Of a DNA stretch of 64,000 bases, positions 36,145 to 43,579 are shown piece after piece. How positions within the stretch are numbered: position 1 is the first letter of the stretch; the number at the start of each line of letters is the position of its first letter. This stretch comes from Maridesulfovibrio sp. (GTDB lineage: Bacteria > Desulfobacterota > Desulfovibrionia > Desulfovibrionales > Desulfovibrionaceae): the NCBI RefSeq assembly GCF_963677005.1, contig NZ_OY781616.1:3830501-3894500 (forward strand), in the 5' to 3' direction. The notes under the pieces were generated by a model. It made no database searches. It was not told the origin of the DNA and saw only the letters and a list, made by a program, of their open reading frames with translations. The position numbers were made by a program, and so were the translations under genes.

Positions 36145-38058
36145 TTATCTTTCAAAGTAAGTGTATCCCTGCAGGCCGTTCTTGTATGCCTGAAGGATTT
36201 CCCTGCGCTGAACGGGGGTGATCAGCTTCTTGCGGACCGCGCTTTCGGCGGTCTCCCTGAACCTGGTCAGCAGATACTTGGTATCATATTCCACGTAGGA
36301 AAGTATATCCTCCACCGTGTCGCCTTCCATTTCGCCAACAAAGTCAAATTCCCCGTTCTCCTTGATTTTCACCGTGACGATGTTCGTATCGCCGAGGAGG
36401 TTGTGCAGGTCGCCGAGAGTTTCCTGATATGCTCCCACGAGAAAGGCGCCGAGGTAGTACTCCCCGTCTTCCTTGAGATCATGCAGGGGCATGGTTCGTT
36501 TAACTCCCTGGCTGTCGATAAAACGGTCTATCTTGCCGTCGCAGTCACAGGTTATGTCCGCCAGTATTCCTTCCCGGCCGGGCTTCTCGTTCAGCCTGTG
36601 AACAGGCATGATCGGGAAAAGCTGGCCGATGGCCCAGGCGTCCGGCAGTGACTGGAACACACTGAAGTTACAATAATATATATCCGAAACAGCATGCCCG
36701 ATTCCTTCCAGTTCCTGCGGAAGGCTGGGCAGGTCCTTGATCAGCACATTGATTCTGCGCACTATTTCCCAGAAGACGTTTTCGCCCATGGCCCGTTCCC
36801 TGAAGGATATCTTGCCGCCGCTGAAGGCCTGACGGACTTCATCGCGATAGTAGAGGGCATCGTTGAAACTCTCCTGTATATTGCGCAGGTTGAGTGATTT
36901 AAGAGCGTCGAACAGGTGCAGGATGTGGATGTTCGTGTCCTCTGGAAACTCAGCGGGCAGCGGGTCCGGTTCAAAGCGGGCCGTATCCAGCACGTTGAAG
37001 AGCAGCATGGAGTAGTATGCTACCAGCGCCCTTCCGGATTCGGTCACAATGGTCGGATGCGGAACGTCCTGTTCATCGAGAACGGTCATGACTCCTTCAA
37101 CCACGTCGATGCAGTACTCGTCCAGCGAGTAGTTGCGGCTGCTCATGAAGTTGGTCTGGGTTCCGTCATAGTCAACGGCCAGCCCGCCTCCGAGGTCGAT
37201 GTAACGCATGTTCGCGCCTTCGCCCACCAGCCCGGCGTATACGCGGCTGGCTTCTGCTACCGCGCTGCGTATTTCGCGGATGTTGGGAATCTGCGAGCCG
37301 AGGTGGTAGTGCAGCAGTTGCAGGCAGTCGAGCATGTCCGCCTGTTTGAGCTTGTCGATGACGTCTATGATCTGGGTGGCGTTGAGTCCGAAAATGGAGC
37401 GGTCCCCGCCCGATTCGGCCCAGAGCCCGGCTGCATGGGACGAAAGTTTGACCCGGACACCGAGAATCGGCCTGATTCCCTTTGCCCGTGCCCGTTCGAT
37501 AATAAGCGGAAGTTCTCCGGGCATTTCGACCACTAGAACGCACTGGAATCCGAGCTGGGTGGCATAGAGCCCCAGATCGATGAATTCCTCGTCCTTGTAT
37601 CCGTTGCAGATAAGCACGGATTTTGTGTCGCGGCACATGCCCATGGCGGCGATGAGTTCGGCCTTGCTGCCTGCTTCCAGACCATGGTGATACTTTTCTC
37701 CGTGCCTGGTCACCGCTTCCACAACCTGCTGCTGCTGGTTGACCTTGATCGGGTATGCGCCGAGATAGGCGCCGCGGTAGTCAAGCTTACCGATCGCCGA
37801 CAGAAAACATTCGTTTAAAAGTGAGATTTGGGTATCGAGGATATTCTCGATGCGAAGAAGGACCGGCATGTCGAGTCCGCGTTCCTGTACACCTGCGATG
37901 ATTTCAGGGATGCTGACCGAATTTTCAAAACAGCCGGGGTTGGCTGTAACCAGAAGATCGCCTTCTTCGGACACACCGAAAAAGCCGGCGCCCCATTCTC
38001 GGACGCCGTAGAGTTCTGTGGACTTTTCAGCAGTCCACCTTTCCAGTATCGGGGTCAC
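36145..38058 (-). CDS. speA: biosynthetic arginine decarboxylase
   Basis: This 637-residue PLP enzyme converts arginine to agmatine. PLP-lysine is about Lys105 in GAYPIKVNQQQQVVEAV. SpeA family segments LEAGSKAEL, HYHLGSQIPNIREI and YIDLGGGLAVDYDGTQ follow. Full length. It starts at GTG 38058 with GGAGG eight bases upstream; an overlapping out-of-frame ATG lies four bases earlier. It is the first gene of the polyamine operon and has a good sigma-70-like promoter. Confidence 0.96.
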   Translation of the reverse strand: MTPILERWTAEKSTELYGVREWGAGFFGVSEEGDLLVTANPGCFENSVSIPEIIAGVQERGLDMPVLLRIENILDTQISLLNECFLSAIGKLDYRGAYLGAYPIKVNQQQQVVEAVTRHGEKYHHGLEAGSKAELIAAMGMCRDTKSVLICNGYKDEEFIDLGLYATQLGFQCVLVVEMPGELPLIIERARAKGIRPILGVRVKLSSHAAGLWAESGGDRSIFGLNATQIIDVIDKLKQADMLDCLQLLHYHLGSQIPNIREIRSAVAEASRVYAGLVGEGANMRYIDLGGGLAVDYDGTQTNFMSSRNYSLDEYCIDVVEGVMTVLDEQDVPHPTIVTESGRALVAYYSMLLFNVLDTARFEPDPLPAEFPEDTNIHILHLFDALKSLNLRNIQESFNDALYYRDEVRQAFSGGKISFRERAMGENVFWEIVRRINVLIKDLPSLPQELEGIGHAVSDIYYCNFSVFQSLPDAWAIGQLFPIMPVHRLNEKPGREGILADITCDCDGKIDRFIDSQGVKRTMPLHDLKEDGEYYLGAFLVGAYQETLGDLHNLLGDTNIVTVKIKENGEFDFVGEMEGDTVEDILSYVEYDTKYLLTRFRETAESAVRKKLITPVQRREILQAYKNGLQGYTYFER

Positions 38059-38141
38059 TCATAAACCCTCCATTGAATTGTAGTCCGGGAAAAATTCGCG
38101 CTTGCGAATGGCCCTTGCACAGGCCGTCCCGATAAGGGCGG

Positions 38142-38170
38142 GAGTTAGATTTCTCAACCGGAAAAGTCAA
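38142..38170 (-). promoter_or_regulatory. candidate promoter of the polyamine operon
   Basis: On the minus strand TTGACT (38170-38165), 17 bases, TAACTC (38147-38142), about 85 bases before the speA GTG. The leader contains an inverted repeat around 38092-38108. The rest of 38171-38381 shows nothing recognised. Confidence 0.6.
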
Positions 38171-38381
38171 GATTTTTTATTACTCCGGACGGTGTTTTTT
38201 CTATACCGTTTTGCCTCTGTCTTACGCTCCCCTGAGCATAACCCGGCAGAGGAAAAATGACAGCAGTTAATACCGTTTTTTTGAGGGTTCCCCGAAATTG
38301 GTGATTGTTGTAATTATCTGTCCTTAACATCTTAAAATTATGTGTGTTTTGGGTGTGCTCGCATCCTTTTGGTCTTTGCAG

Positions 38382-39149
38382 TTAAATTCCGTTACCAAAA
38401 GAATGAATGGTATTGAGTGTCGAGTCATTTCTTCGGGCTCTGGCGAGCACAAGAACATTGATTTCTTCAGCCCCGGCTTCAAGCATGGTTCGGGCGCATT
38501 CTCCGACAGTTGAACCGGTGGTGAATACGTCATCCACAAGCAGTATCCGCTTTCCGGAAAAGGCATGGTGTTCGGCGGCAAAGGCCCCGTGAAGATTTTC
38601 CCTTCTTTCATCTCCGGAAAGCGAGCTTTGCGGAATGGTCTTCCTTACGCGGGCGAGTGATTTTTTATCCAGCGGAGAGTCTGAGAAGGCGGAAATATAC
38701 TTCGCCAGCACAAGGCTCTGATTGAACCCTCTTTTTCTGAGTCTGGAAGGGTGCAGCGGAACTGGGACTATCAGTTCCGGGCGGCAGTCCCTGCCGATTC
38801 TGTCCGCAGATTCTGCGATCATGCCGCGAAAAACAGACCCGAATTCCGTTCTGCCGTTGAATTTCCATGCCAGAATCATGTCCCGCAGGATGCCTGTGTA
38901 GCTTCCGCACGAATACACTTTGCTGAAAGCATGGGCAGGGTTTTCAGAGTTGTACGATGACTCAGGATGCTGTCTTGAGAGTGAAGTTTCGGCCTGTTCT
39001 GCTGTCAGCAGTGCCAGACACCGGGGGCAAAGCGGTGATTCGCCGGTATAAACGGACCTGCACAGGACGCAGCGTCTGTCGCCGAATATACGGCGTAGGA
39101 TTGCCGAAGCTGTTTTGAACGGTATTGAGAGGGGGAACTGCGTCTGCAT
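38382..39149 (-). CDS. ComF-family phosphoribosyltransferase-like protein
   Basis: This 255-residue protein has an N-terminal zinc-finger-like CVLCRSVYTGESPLCPRC and a C-terminal phosphoribosyltransferase fold with the PRPP loop RILLVDDVFTTGSTVGECA. ComF proteins act in natural transformation in some bacteria (single-strand DNA handling with ComFA and PriA). In non-competent species the role is unclear. Its ATG overlaps the stop of the response regulator gene (TGATG). Confidence 0.88.
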   Translation of the reverse strand: MQTQFPLSIPFKTASAILRRIFGDRRCVLCRSVYTGESPLCPRCLALLTAEQAETSLSRQHPESSYNSENPAHAFSKVYSCGSYTGILRDMILAWKFNGRTEFGSVFRGMIAESADRIGRDCRPELIVPVPLHPSRLRKRGFNQSLVLAKYISAFSDSPLDKKSLARVRKTIPQSSLSGDERRENLHGAFAAEHHAFSGKRILLVDDVFTTGSTVGECARTMLEAGAEEINVLVLARARRNDSTLNTIHSFGNGI

Positions 39150-39532
39150 CAGTCCATTGTTTTATGGATTTTAAAAATGATGTGGAACAGTTCTTCCTTG
39201 AGTATCGGCTTGAGGAGAAATGAAGTGAAGCCTTCTTTGAGGCATTCGGAAAGGATGGGGGAGTCGTCTTCGGCCGTCATGGCCATGGCGGGAGTTGCTA
39301 TGCCTTCTCCCCTGATCCTGCGGATAATTTCACGTCCGTCCATGCCCGGCATGTGTATGTCCAGTATGATCAGGTCATAGGTGGCGGACTGCAGTTTTTC
39401 GTAGGCTTCGTTTCCCGTTTCCGCGAATTCCGGCTCTATGCCCATCTGATTGATGTAAGTCTTGAGCACCAGTCGTACCGGGCGCGAGTCCTCGGCAATC
39501 AATATTTTCATGCAGGATATGTCAGCTACCAT
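39149..39532 (-). CDS. single-domain response regulator
   Basis: This 127-residue CheY-like receiver has no output domain. It shows the acidic pair in ILIAEDSRPV, the phospho-acceptor Asp in LIILDIHMPGMDG, AMTAEDD and the conserved Lys in FLLKPI. The start is taken at ATG 39532, since AAGGA lies nine bases before it; the ATG seven codons later (MKILIAEDS) matches the family start better but has no ribosome site. It overlaps the gene before it by 11 bases and comF after it. Its partner kinase is not in this window. Confidence 0.88.
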   Translation of the reverse strand: MVADISCMKILIAEDSRPVRLVLKTYINQMGIEPEFAETGNEAYEKLQSATYDLIILDIHMPGMDGREIIRRIRGEGIATPAMAMTAEDDSPILSECLKEGFTSFLLKPILKEELFHIIFKIHKTMD

Positions 39533-40130
39533 GGGTAAGGTTCCTTTTCCATGCTTCCGATCCGGCTTCGAGCAGTACGGAGCAGTCTGCGGGACTTTTT
39601 TGCAGGTCTCCCGGAAGGTCTATTCCCCTGAAGGTTATTGCCGGCTGTAGTTCGGCCCTGAAGAACCTCAGGAAGAATTTCAGGGTCAGTTCTGCGCCTT
39701 CAAAGAGTTTTGCTCCTTTCGGCCTTCCCGCAAGCAGGCATGCGTATGCCGGGCGGACGGGCAGGGTTGCGACTGGTCCCGAGGAAGCCTGTGCCGCCTC
39801 AAAGGCCCATTGGCCCCGGTCTATGAAGGTCTTCAGTCTGGAAGGCAGGTGGTAAAAATAGATCGGTGAAGAAAAGAAGGTGAACGGAGCATGCATGATT
39901 TTTTCGTACAGTTCCTGCGCTCCATCATCGTTGGCGAATATGCAGCGGTTTCCTTCGGCCTTCCGGCATTTGAGACATCCTGTACAGTGCCTGAAATCCA
40001 TATCGCCTATCCGGACCAGTTCGGCATCCCCGCCTGCGCTGCGTATGCCTTCGAGAAACAGGGCCGCCGCATGGTCGCTGTTGCCGCCGCGATGGTGGCT
40101 GCAGGCGAATATTACCGGGATCTGTTTCAT
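39522..40130 (-). CDS. NADPH-dependent FMN reductase/flavodoxin-fold protein
   Basis: This 202-residue flavoprotein has the FMN phosphate loop near the start (FACSHHRGGNSDHAA) and FSSPIYFYHLPSRLKTFIDRG, typical of the iron-sulfur flavoprotein and NADPH-dependent FMN reductase superfamily. The insert FRHCTGCLKCRKAEGNRC carries the compact cysteine motif seen in iron-sulfur flavoproteins. The start ATG 40130 has AAAGGA five bases upstream. It lies directly downstream of the UGA-containing TusA-like gene and may exchange electrons with it; this is inference. Confidence 0.85.
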   Translation of the reverse strand: MKQIPVIFACSHHRGGNSDHAAALFLEGIRSAGGDAELVRIGDMDFRHCTGCLKCRKAEGNRCIFANDDGAQELYEKIMHAPFTFFSSPIYFYHLPSRLKTFIDRGQWAFEAAQASSGPVATLPVRPAYACLLAGRPKGAKLFEGAELTLKFFLRFFRAELQPAITFRGIDLPGDLQKSPADCSVLLEAGSEAWKRNLTHGS

Positions 40131-40188
40131 CACGTTCCTTTATACTTTCCCGCGCCTCAGAATCAGGACCGGCGCGGGATCAGGTCGA

Positions 40189-40422
40189 TTAACGTTTCAA
40201 AGGCACTATTCTGGTAAACACTGCCCGGATGTAACCGTCTTCCTCACTGGTAAGCAGGTTCCATTCCGGAAGTATTTCCAGTTGATTGTAAAGCTGAGCC
40301 ACGGTTCCCTTGTCAACAAGGGCGGTCACCGTATCAGTCTTGGAAAAACGGAGGTACCAACCTACCTCCAGTCCTACGCCTCAGCATTTGTTGCGGACAT
40401 CGACTACTTTGTCTTCATTCAT
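40189..40422 (-). CDS. candidate selenoprotein, TusA/SirA-like, with in-frame UGA
   Basis: The minus strand encodes 77 residues if codon 14 (TGA, 40383-40381) is read as selenocysteine: MNEDKVVDVRNKC-U-GVGLEVGWYLRF and so on, to TAA at 40189. The frame is clean on both sides, and after the TGA no ATG or good start exists. Directly after the TGA, an 11-base spacer leads to a perfect 7-bp hairpin (40369-40363 with 40356-40350) with loop GGUUGG. The loop begins 18 bases from the UGA and starts with G, as bacterial SECIS elements do. VDVRNKCU followed by the TALVDKG and EEDGYIRAVF strands resembles TusA/SirA, with Cys-Sec in place of Cys-Pro. AAGG lies seven bases before the ATG. Neighbours (beta-lactamase-fold hydrolase, FMN reductase) fit sulfur or selenium transfer. 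Confidence 0.75.
40350..40369 (-). promoter_or_regulatory. SECIS-like hairpin
   Basis: A perfect 7-bp stem GGAGGTA/TACCTCC encloses the loop GGTTGG, starting 11 bases after the in-frame TGA. Spacing and G in the loop agree with the known bacterial SECIS rules (loop 16-37 bases from UGA). It lies within coding sequence. Confidence 0.7.
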
Positions 40423-40501
40423 GGGAGAACCTTTTTTCCTTTCCGGGTTGCCTCATGATTTCATGCATTAATCATGCTCAGATTTACGCCTGCATCCCGG
40501 T

Positions 40502-41131
40502 TCAGATGCTCAGATCATTGATAAACGGATTGTGGTTCATCTCCTCGCCTACCGTTGTTTCCGGGCCGTGACCGGAGTATACCACGGTTTCTGCGGGAAG
40601 GGTGAAAATCACATTCCGCAGGGAGGACATCAACTGCTCGGTGTCGCCATAGGGAAAATCCGTCCTGCCCACGGAACGGCGGAAAAGCACGTCGCCTACA
40701 AAAGCGGCCTTAAGTTCCGGGAAATAGAAGGTCAGGCTTCCCGGTGTGTGACCAGGGGTGGAAAGAACTCTGCATTCCAGACCGGCCAGTTCCGTTTCCC
40801 CTGTGGACATGTTCTGTGTTTCAAAGGGTTCTACAACAGGGAACCCCATCAATCCACCTCGTCCGACTTCCGTTTCCATTAGCACAAGGTCTACATCGGA
40901 TGCGTAGATGGTTTTGCCGCTGAGTTCGGATAATTTATGGTTGCCGTAAATATGGTCGAAATGCAGGTGTGTATTCAGGATGCATTCCAGTTCGGCACCG
41001 GTTTTTTTCAGATAAGCCACCGGCGCGGCCGGGTCTCCACCCGGATCGATAATCAGCGCCTGGCCGTTGTTGGCGATCAGGTAACAGTTGGTCTGCAGCG
41101 GGCCCATGGGAAATTTTTTTATTTCACTCAT
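40502..41131 (-). CDS. metallo-beta-lactamase-fold hydrolase (glyoxalase II-like)
   Basis: This 209-residue hydrolase has the metal motif THLHFDH, then STPGHTPGSLTFY, FVGDVLFRRSVGRTDFP and the closing YSGHGPETT. Members include thioester hydrolases of the glyoxalase II and persulfide dioxygenase type; the substrate is not clear. Its ATG overlaps the TGA of the nitroreductase gene (TGATG), so the two are coupled. The UGA-containing TusA-like gene follows after 79 bases. Confidence 0.88.
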   Translation of the reverse strand: MSEIKKFPMGPLQTNCYLIANNGQALIIDPGGDPAAPVAYLKKTGAELECILNTHLHFDHIYGNHKLSELSGKTIYASDVDLVLMETEVGRGGLMGFPVVEPFETQNMSTGETELAGLECRVLSTPGHTPGSLTFYFPELKAAFVGDVLFRRSVGRTDFPYGDTEQLMSSLRNVIFTLPAETVVYSGHGPETTVGEEMNHNPFINDLSI

Positions 41132-41649
41132 CAATATTCCTCCAGCATCAGTTCCGACAGCTCCTTGCGGGTGGAGCTGCCCTGCTGATCCGGGTGTCCG
41201 GCCGCAATAACGGCCTGAAGTTCGTATTTGTCGTTATCAAGTCCCAGAACTTCCAGAACTTCTTCTCCGTGGTTGACTATTTCGCCGATCCAGACAGTGC
41301 CGATACCAAGTGAATGTGCGGCCAGCATCATGTTCTGGATGCATCCGCCCACGGCCTGATGGTCTTTCATGGCGTTGTATATTTTGTCCTTTTCAAGAAA
41401 AATACAGATCAGTTCCCTGGCTGCCCGGATTATATGTCCGTATTTGGTACAGCCAGCCAGCGCTTCGGCACGTGGATCTGAATCATGGACGGCCAGAAAG
41501 CGCCATGGCTGATTATTCAGGCCGCTGGGAGCCCATCTGCCGGCTTCAAGGATGGCGGTCAGGTCTTCCCGGCTTACCGGTTCATCAGTGAATTTCCTGA
41601 TGGAGCGTCTTTGGTTCAGGGCCTGGAGAATAGGGTTTGATATGTTCAT
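41131..41649 (-). CDS. nitroreductase-family flavoprotein
   Basis: This 172-residue FMN-dependent nitroreductase-fold protein has RRSIRKFTDEPV at the start, the FMN and substrate segment WAPSGLNNQPWRF, and GIGTVWIGEI late. Short members reduce nitro compounds or quinones with NAD(P)H. It is the first gene of the minus-strand run that leads to the selenoprotein candidate. Confidence 0.9.
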   Translation of the reverse strand: MNISNPILQALNQRRSIRKFTDEPVSREDLTAILEAGRWAPSGLNNQPWRFLAVHDSDPRAEALAGCTKYGHIIRAARELICIFLEKDKIYNAMKDHQAVGGCIQNMMLAAHSLGIGTVWIGEIVNHGEEVLEVLGLDNDKYELQAVIAAGHPDQQGSSTRKELSELMLEEY

Positions 41650-41662
41650 TTCTGACTCGTTT

Positions 41663-42241
41663 CTAAAACGGAACGCCTCTGAATATATTTATTTTATTTA
41701 TGGCCCGGTCAAACTCTTCAGGGTTGAGTTCCCGGTTCAGGTCCTTATCGAAATCTCCGAAATTTGTTTTCAGATGAATTGCTTCGGCTTCCTTTTCATC
41801 TATTTTGCCGTCCTTGTTCGTGTCGGCTTTTTCAAATGAAGGAAGCGGCTGCCGAACTTCATATTTGTCGATTATTGCGCATTTGATGTGTCGTCCGTCC
41901 GTATCCAGAGTTACATCTATGAAAGTTCCGGGCTCAATGTAAAGTTTTGTGCAGGTGTCGCCGGACCAAAGGTCGATTCCATTTTTTCCTTCCAGGGCAA
42001 GTTTTATCTTGGCCTTTCCGCCTTTTTTATCGAAGCAGTCCTTGTTGTACAGGGCGTTGCAGGTGCAGTCGGCAATGGTTTTCGGCTTGATGCGCCCGAA
42101 CTTGTAATCATTCGATTTGCCCCATACCCGGATCACTCCGTCGGTATGGTTTATGACGGTGAATATCTTTTCGTTCGCATAGGCGGATGAAACCATAAGA
42201 AGCAGCATGGTCATGAAGAGAAATGTAAGCCTGGTGATCAT
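41663..42241 (-). CDS. exported EF-hand protein
   Basis: This 192-residue protein has a Sec signal peptide (hydrophobic core LTFLFMTMLLLMVSSAYA, cleavage after YA-N at about 22). The middle part contains cysteines (CTCNALYNKDCF). An EF-hand pair lies near the C-terminus (DTNKDGKIDEKE and DFDKDLNRELNPEE). It is probably a periplasmic calcium-binding protein of unknown role. GGGGG lies before the ATG. It may be the last gene before the hairpin at 42384. Confidence 0.8.
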   Translation of the reverse strand: MITRLTFLFMTMLLLMVSSAYANEKIFTVINHTDGVIRVWGKSNDYKFGRIKPKTIADCTCNALYNKDCFDKKGGKAKIKLALEGKNGIDLWSGDTCTKLYIEPGTFIDVTLDTDGRHIKCAIIDKYEVRQPLPSFEKADTNKDGKIDEKEAEAIHLKTNFGDFDKDLNRELNPEEFDRAINKINIFRGVPF

Positions 42242-42383
42242 GTTTTGTTCCCCCGGAAAGTATTGTAGAACTGTTTCTAAGCACAGACGGGCCTAATTGC
42301 AAGGAGCAAGCCGCAGGCTTTGCCCGTGTCTGCTTCAGGAGGATATGAGTTTTGCCGGATGAACAGGGGGGCGAAAATACAAA

Positions 42384-42412
42384 ACCCCCTTCCGTCGGGA
42401 CGGAAAGGGGGT
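42384..42412 (-). terminator. terminator downstream of the 42444-42716 gene
   Basis: The stem is ACCCCCTTTCCGT with ACGGAAGGGGGT (minus strand), followed by TTTTGTATTTT. Confidence 0.88.
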
Positions 42413-42443
42413 AATCTTGCGGTATCGCGGGTCGATTAAAAAA

Positions 42444-42716
42444 TCAGACCAGTTTGCCGAAGGAAAGTATGATATTTTTGCGATAGGTACGGTTTTTCCA
42501 TACCTGTTCGGCGCCGTCCTCGTCTATTTCCCGCACTATTATTCTGCGCAGTTCTTCTTTTTGCGAGGAGCCGAGCCTGAGTTCGCTGATGTCCCCCAGC
42601 AGTTCCAGGGGGTCTTCGTAATCTGCCGGGAACTCTGCATCCGCACTGTCTTTGCAGAAAAAGCATATTGTTCCGGAATGGTAGTCGCCGGTGGCCTTTT
42701 TTACGATGTCTGTCAT
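42444..42716 (-). CDS. small protein of unknown function under a SAM-I riboswitch
   Basis: This 90-residue acidic soluble protein has a CFFC motif (TICFFCKDSADAEF) and a charged middle (EDPLELLGDISELRL, KEELRRIIVREIDEDG). I recognise no family. ATG 42716 has GGAG eight bases upstream. A preceding short frame (42713-42868) ends in an ATGA overlap with it. The only upstream transcription unit is the SAM-I riboswitch at 42965-43063 with its promoter and terminator, so expression should rise when S-adenosylmethionine is low. A role in methionine or sulfur metabolism is implied but not shown. Confidence 0.75.
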   Translation of the reverse strand: MTDIVKKATGDYHSGTICFFCKDSADAEFPADYEDPLELLGDISELRLGSSQKEELRRIIVREIDEDGAEQVWKNRTYRKNIILSFGKLV

Positions 42717-42910
42717 GGAATAATCTCCGTGTTTGCCGCCCGCTTCCAAATAATGCCCTGAAGCGGGGTGCGCATAGTGCTCTGCCGATCATCCTGCATC
42801 GGCAAAACGTCCTGGACCGGGCATTTTAGCTGCATCTGTTTAAGGTGGGAGCGCAAGTATCCATAAATCATCCCACCGGAGTCCGGAGACTGGCCGGACC
42901 CTGTAAAATC

Positions 42911-42943
42911 AAAAAAGGCATTCCCGATCGGAAATGCCTTTTT
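42911..42943 (-). terminator. riboswitch expression-platform terminator
   Basis: The stem is AAAAAGGCATTTCC with GGGAATGCCTTTTT, loop GATC, on the minus strand directly after the SAM-I aptamer. The segment between aptamer and terminator can fold on its own (TTTTAGA with TCTAAAA), offering alternative pairing. Confidence 0.88.
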
Positions 42944-42964
42944 AGAAACAATATCTAAAATCCT

Positions 42965-43063
42965 CTCATGGACCCCGCAACCGGGGAGGCATTGGCACCT
43001 TGCCGCTTGGCAGCAGGTTGCCGGATGGTCTTCAGGCCAAATCCCTCGCATCCTCTTCATGAG
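42965..43063 (-). promoter_or_regulatory. SAM-I (S-box) riboswitch aptamer
   Basis: On the minus strand helix P1 is CTCATG (43063-43058) with CATGAG (42970-42965). Inside are the kink-turn motif GAGGGATTTGGCCTGAAGA, P2 GGATG with CATCC, the invariant CGGCAACC, the P3 hairpin TGCC/GGCA, GGTGCCAATGCC and the P4 hairpin CCCC/GGGG. These are the hallmarks of the SAM-I class, which ends transcription when S-adenosylmethionine is bound. It lies upstream of the 90-residue gene. Confidence 0.93.
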
Positions 43064-43113
43064 TTTTACTCAACTGAGCTTATGTCTTTTTCGATTCAAA
43101 GAACGTAAAAAGG

Positions 43114-43142
43114 AATTTATTCCTGCAAAGCTTGTCCGTCAA
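43114..43142 (-). promoter_or_regulatory. promoter of the SAM-I riboswitch transcript
   Basis: On the minus strand TTGACG (43142-43137), 17 bases, TAAATT (43119-43114). Start of transcription is expected near 43107, about 45 bases before the aptamer. Confidence 0.8.
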
Positions 43143-43247
43143 CAGTTTTTTTGCGCAAATTGCATATGTGAATATTTCATGACCCGCGCTCATATCGGTA
43201 CGACTGTTTTTCCGGCCCCTAAAAACAGAGGAATAGGTTTCGCGGTA

Positions 43248-43418
43248 TTAACAGGGTTCGTAATAGCACCTTTTTGGGCTGTGGACCTTGCCCTCTTTTT
43301 TGAGCACCTGAATTGCTTTGGAAACGTCTTTGGAATCAACATCAATAGCCTTGGCAACATCTCCGGGGCGGACCGGCTTGCCTGCATCTTTCATGGCCTG
43401 CAATACTTTATTTTCCAT
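43248..43418 (-). CDS. small winged-helix/HTH protein
   Basis: This 56-residue protein starts MENKVLQAMKDAGKPVRPGD and continues VAKAIDVDSKDVSKAIQVLK with a basic tail ending RCYYEPC. The sequence is that of a compact winged-helix (MarR/ArsR-like) DNA-binding unit, helix 2 VAKAIDV and recognition helix KDVSKAIQVL. AGGAGAG lies before the ATG. It stands alone with its own promoter, and its function is unknown. Confidence 0.75.
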   Translation of the reverse strand: MENKVLQAMKDAGKPVRPGDVAKAIDVDSKDVSKAIQVLKKEGKVHSPKRCYYEPC

Positions 43419-43448
43419 TTTCTCTCTCCTTTTTAATAATGATGTTTA

Positions 43449-43477
43449 TTACTATTTAATAAAAGAGTAAATGTCAA
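43449..43477 (-). promoter_or_regulatory. promoter of the small HTH gene
   Basis: On the minus strand TTGACA (43477-43472), 17 bases, TAGTAA (43454-43449), about 30 bases before the start codon. Confidence 0.75.
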
Positions 43478-43533
43478 GCTGCAACCGGGCAGATTATTTT
43501 TTGCTGCACACATTGTACCCATGAGGGTGGCGG

Positions 43534-43560
43534 GGCAGGAATCGTGTCCCGATTCCTGCC
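43534..43560. terminator. hairpin after emrB
   Basis: A perfect 11-bp stem GGCAGGAATCG with CGATTCCTGCC has loop TGTCC. No clear T run on either strand, so the terminator role is likely but unproven. Confidence 0.55.
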
Positions 43561-43579
43561 GATATGTGTTGCGAAGACT

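Noticed and set aside
40189..40422. Reading the UGA-containing gene as a pseudogene broken by a nonsense change
   Set aside because: The frame is intact on both sides, the TGA sits beside a Cys, and a hairpin of correct geometry follows. Decay would be expected to show further damage. It remains possible until homologues are compared.
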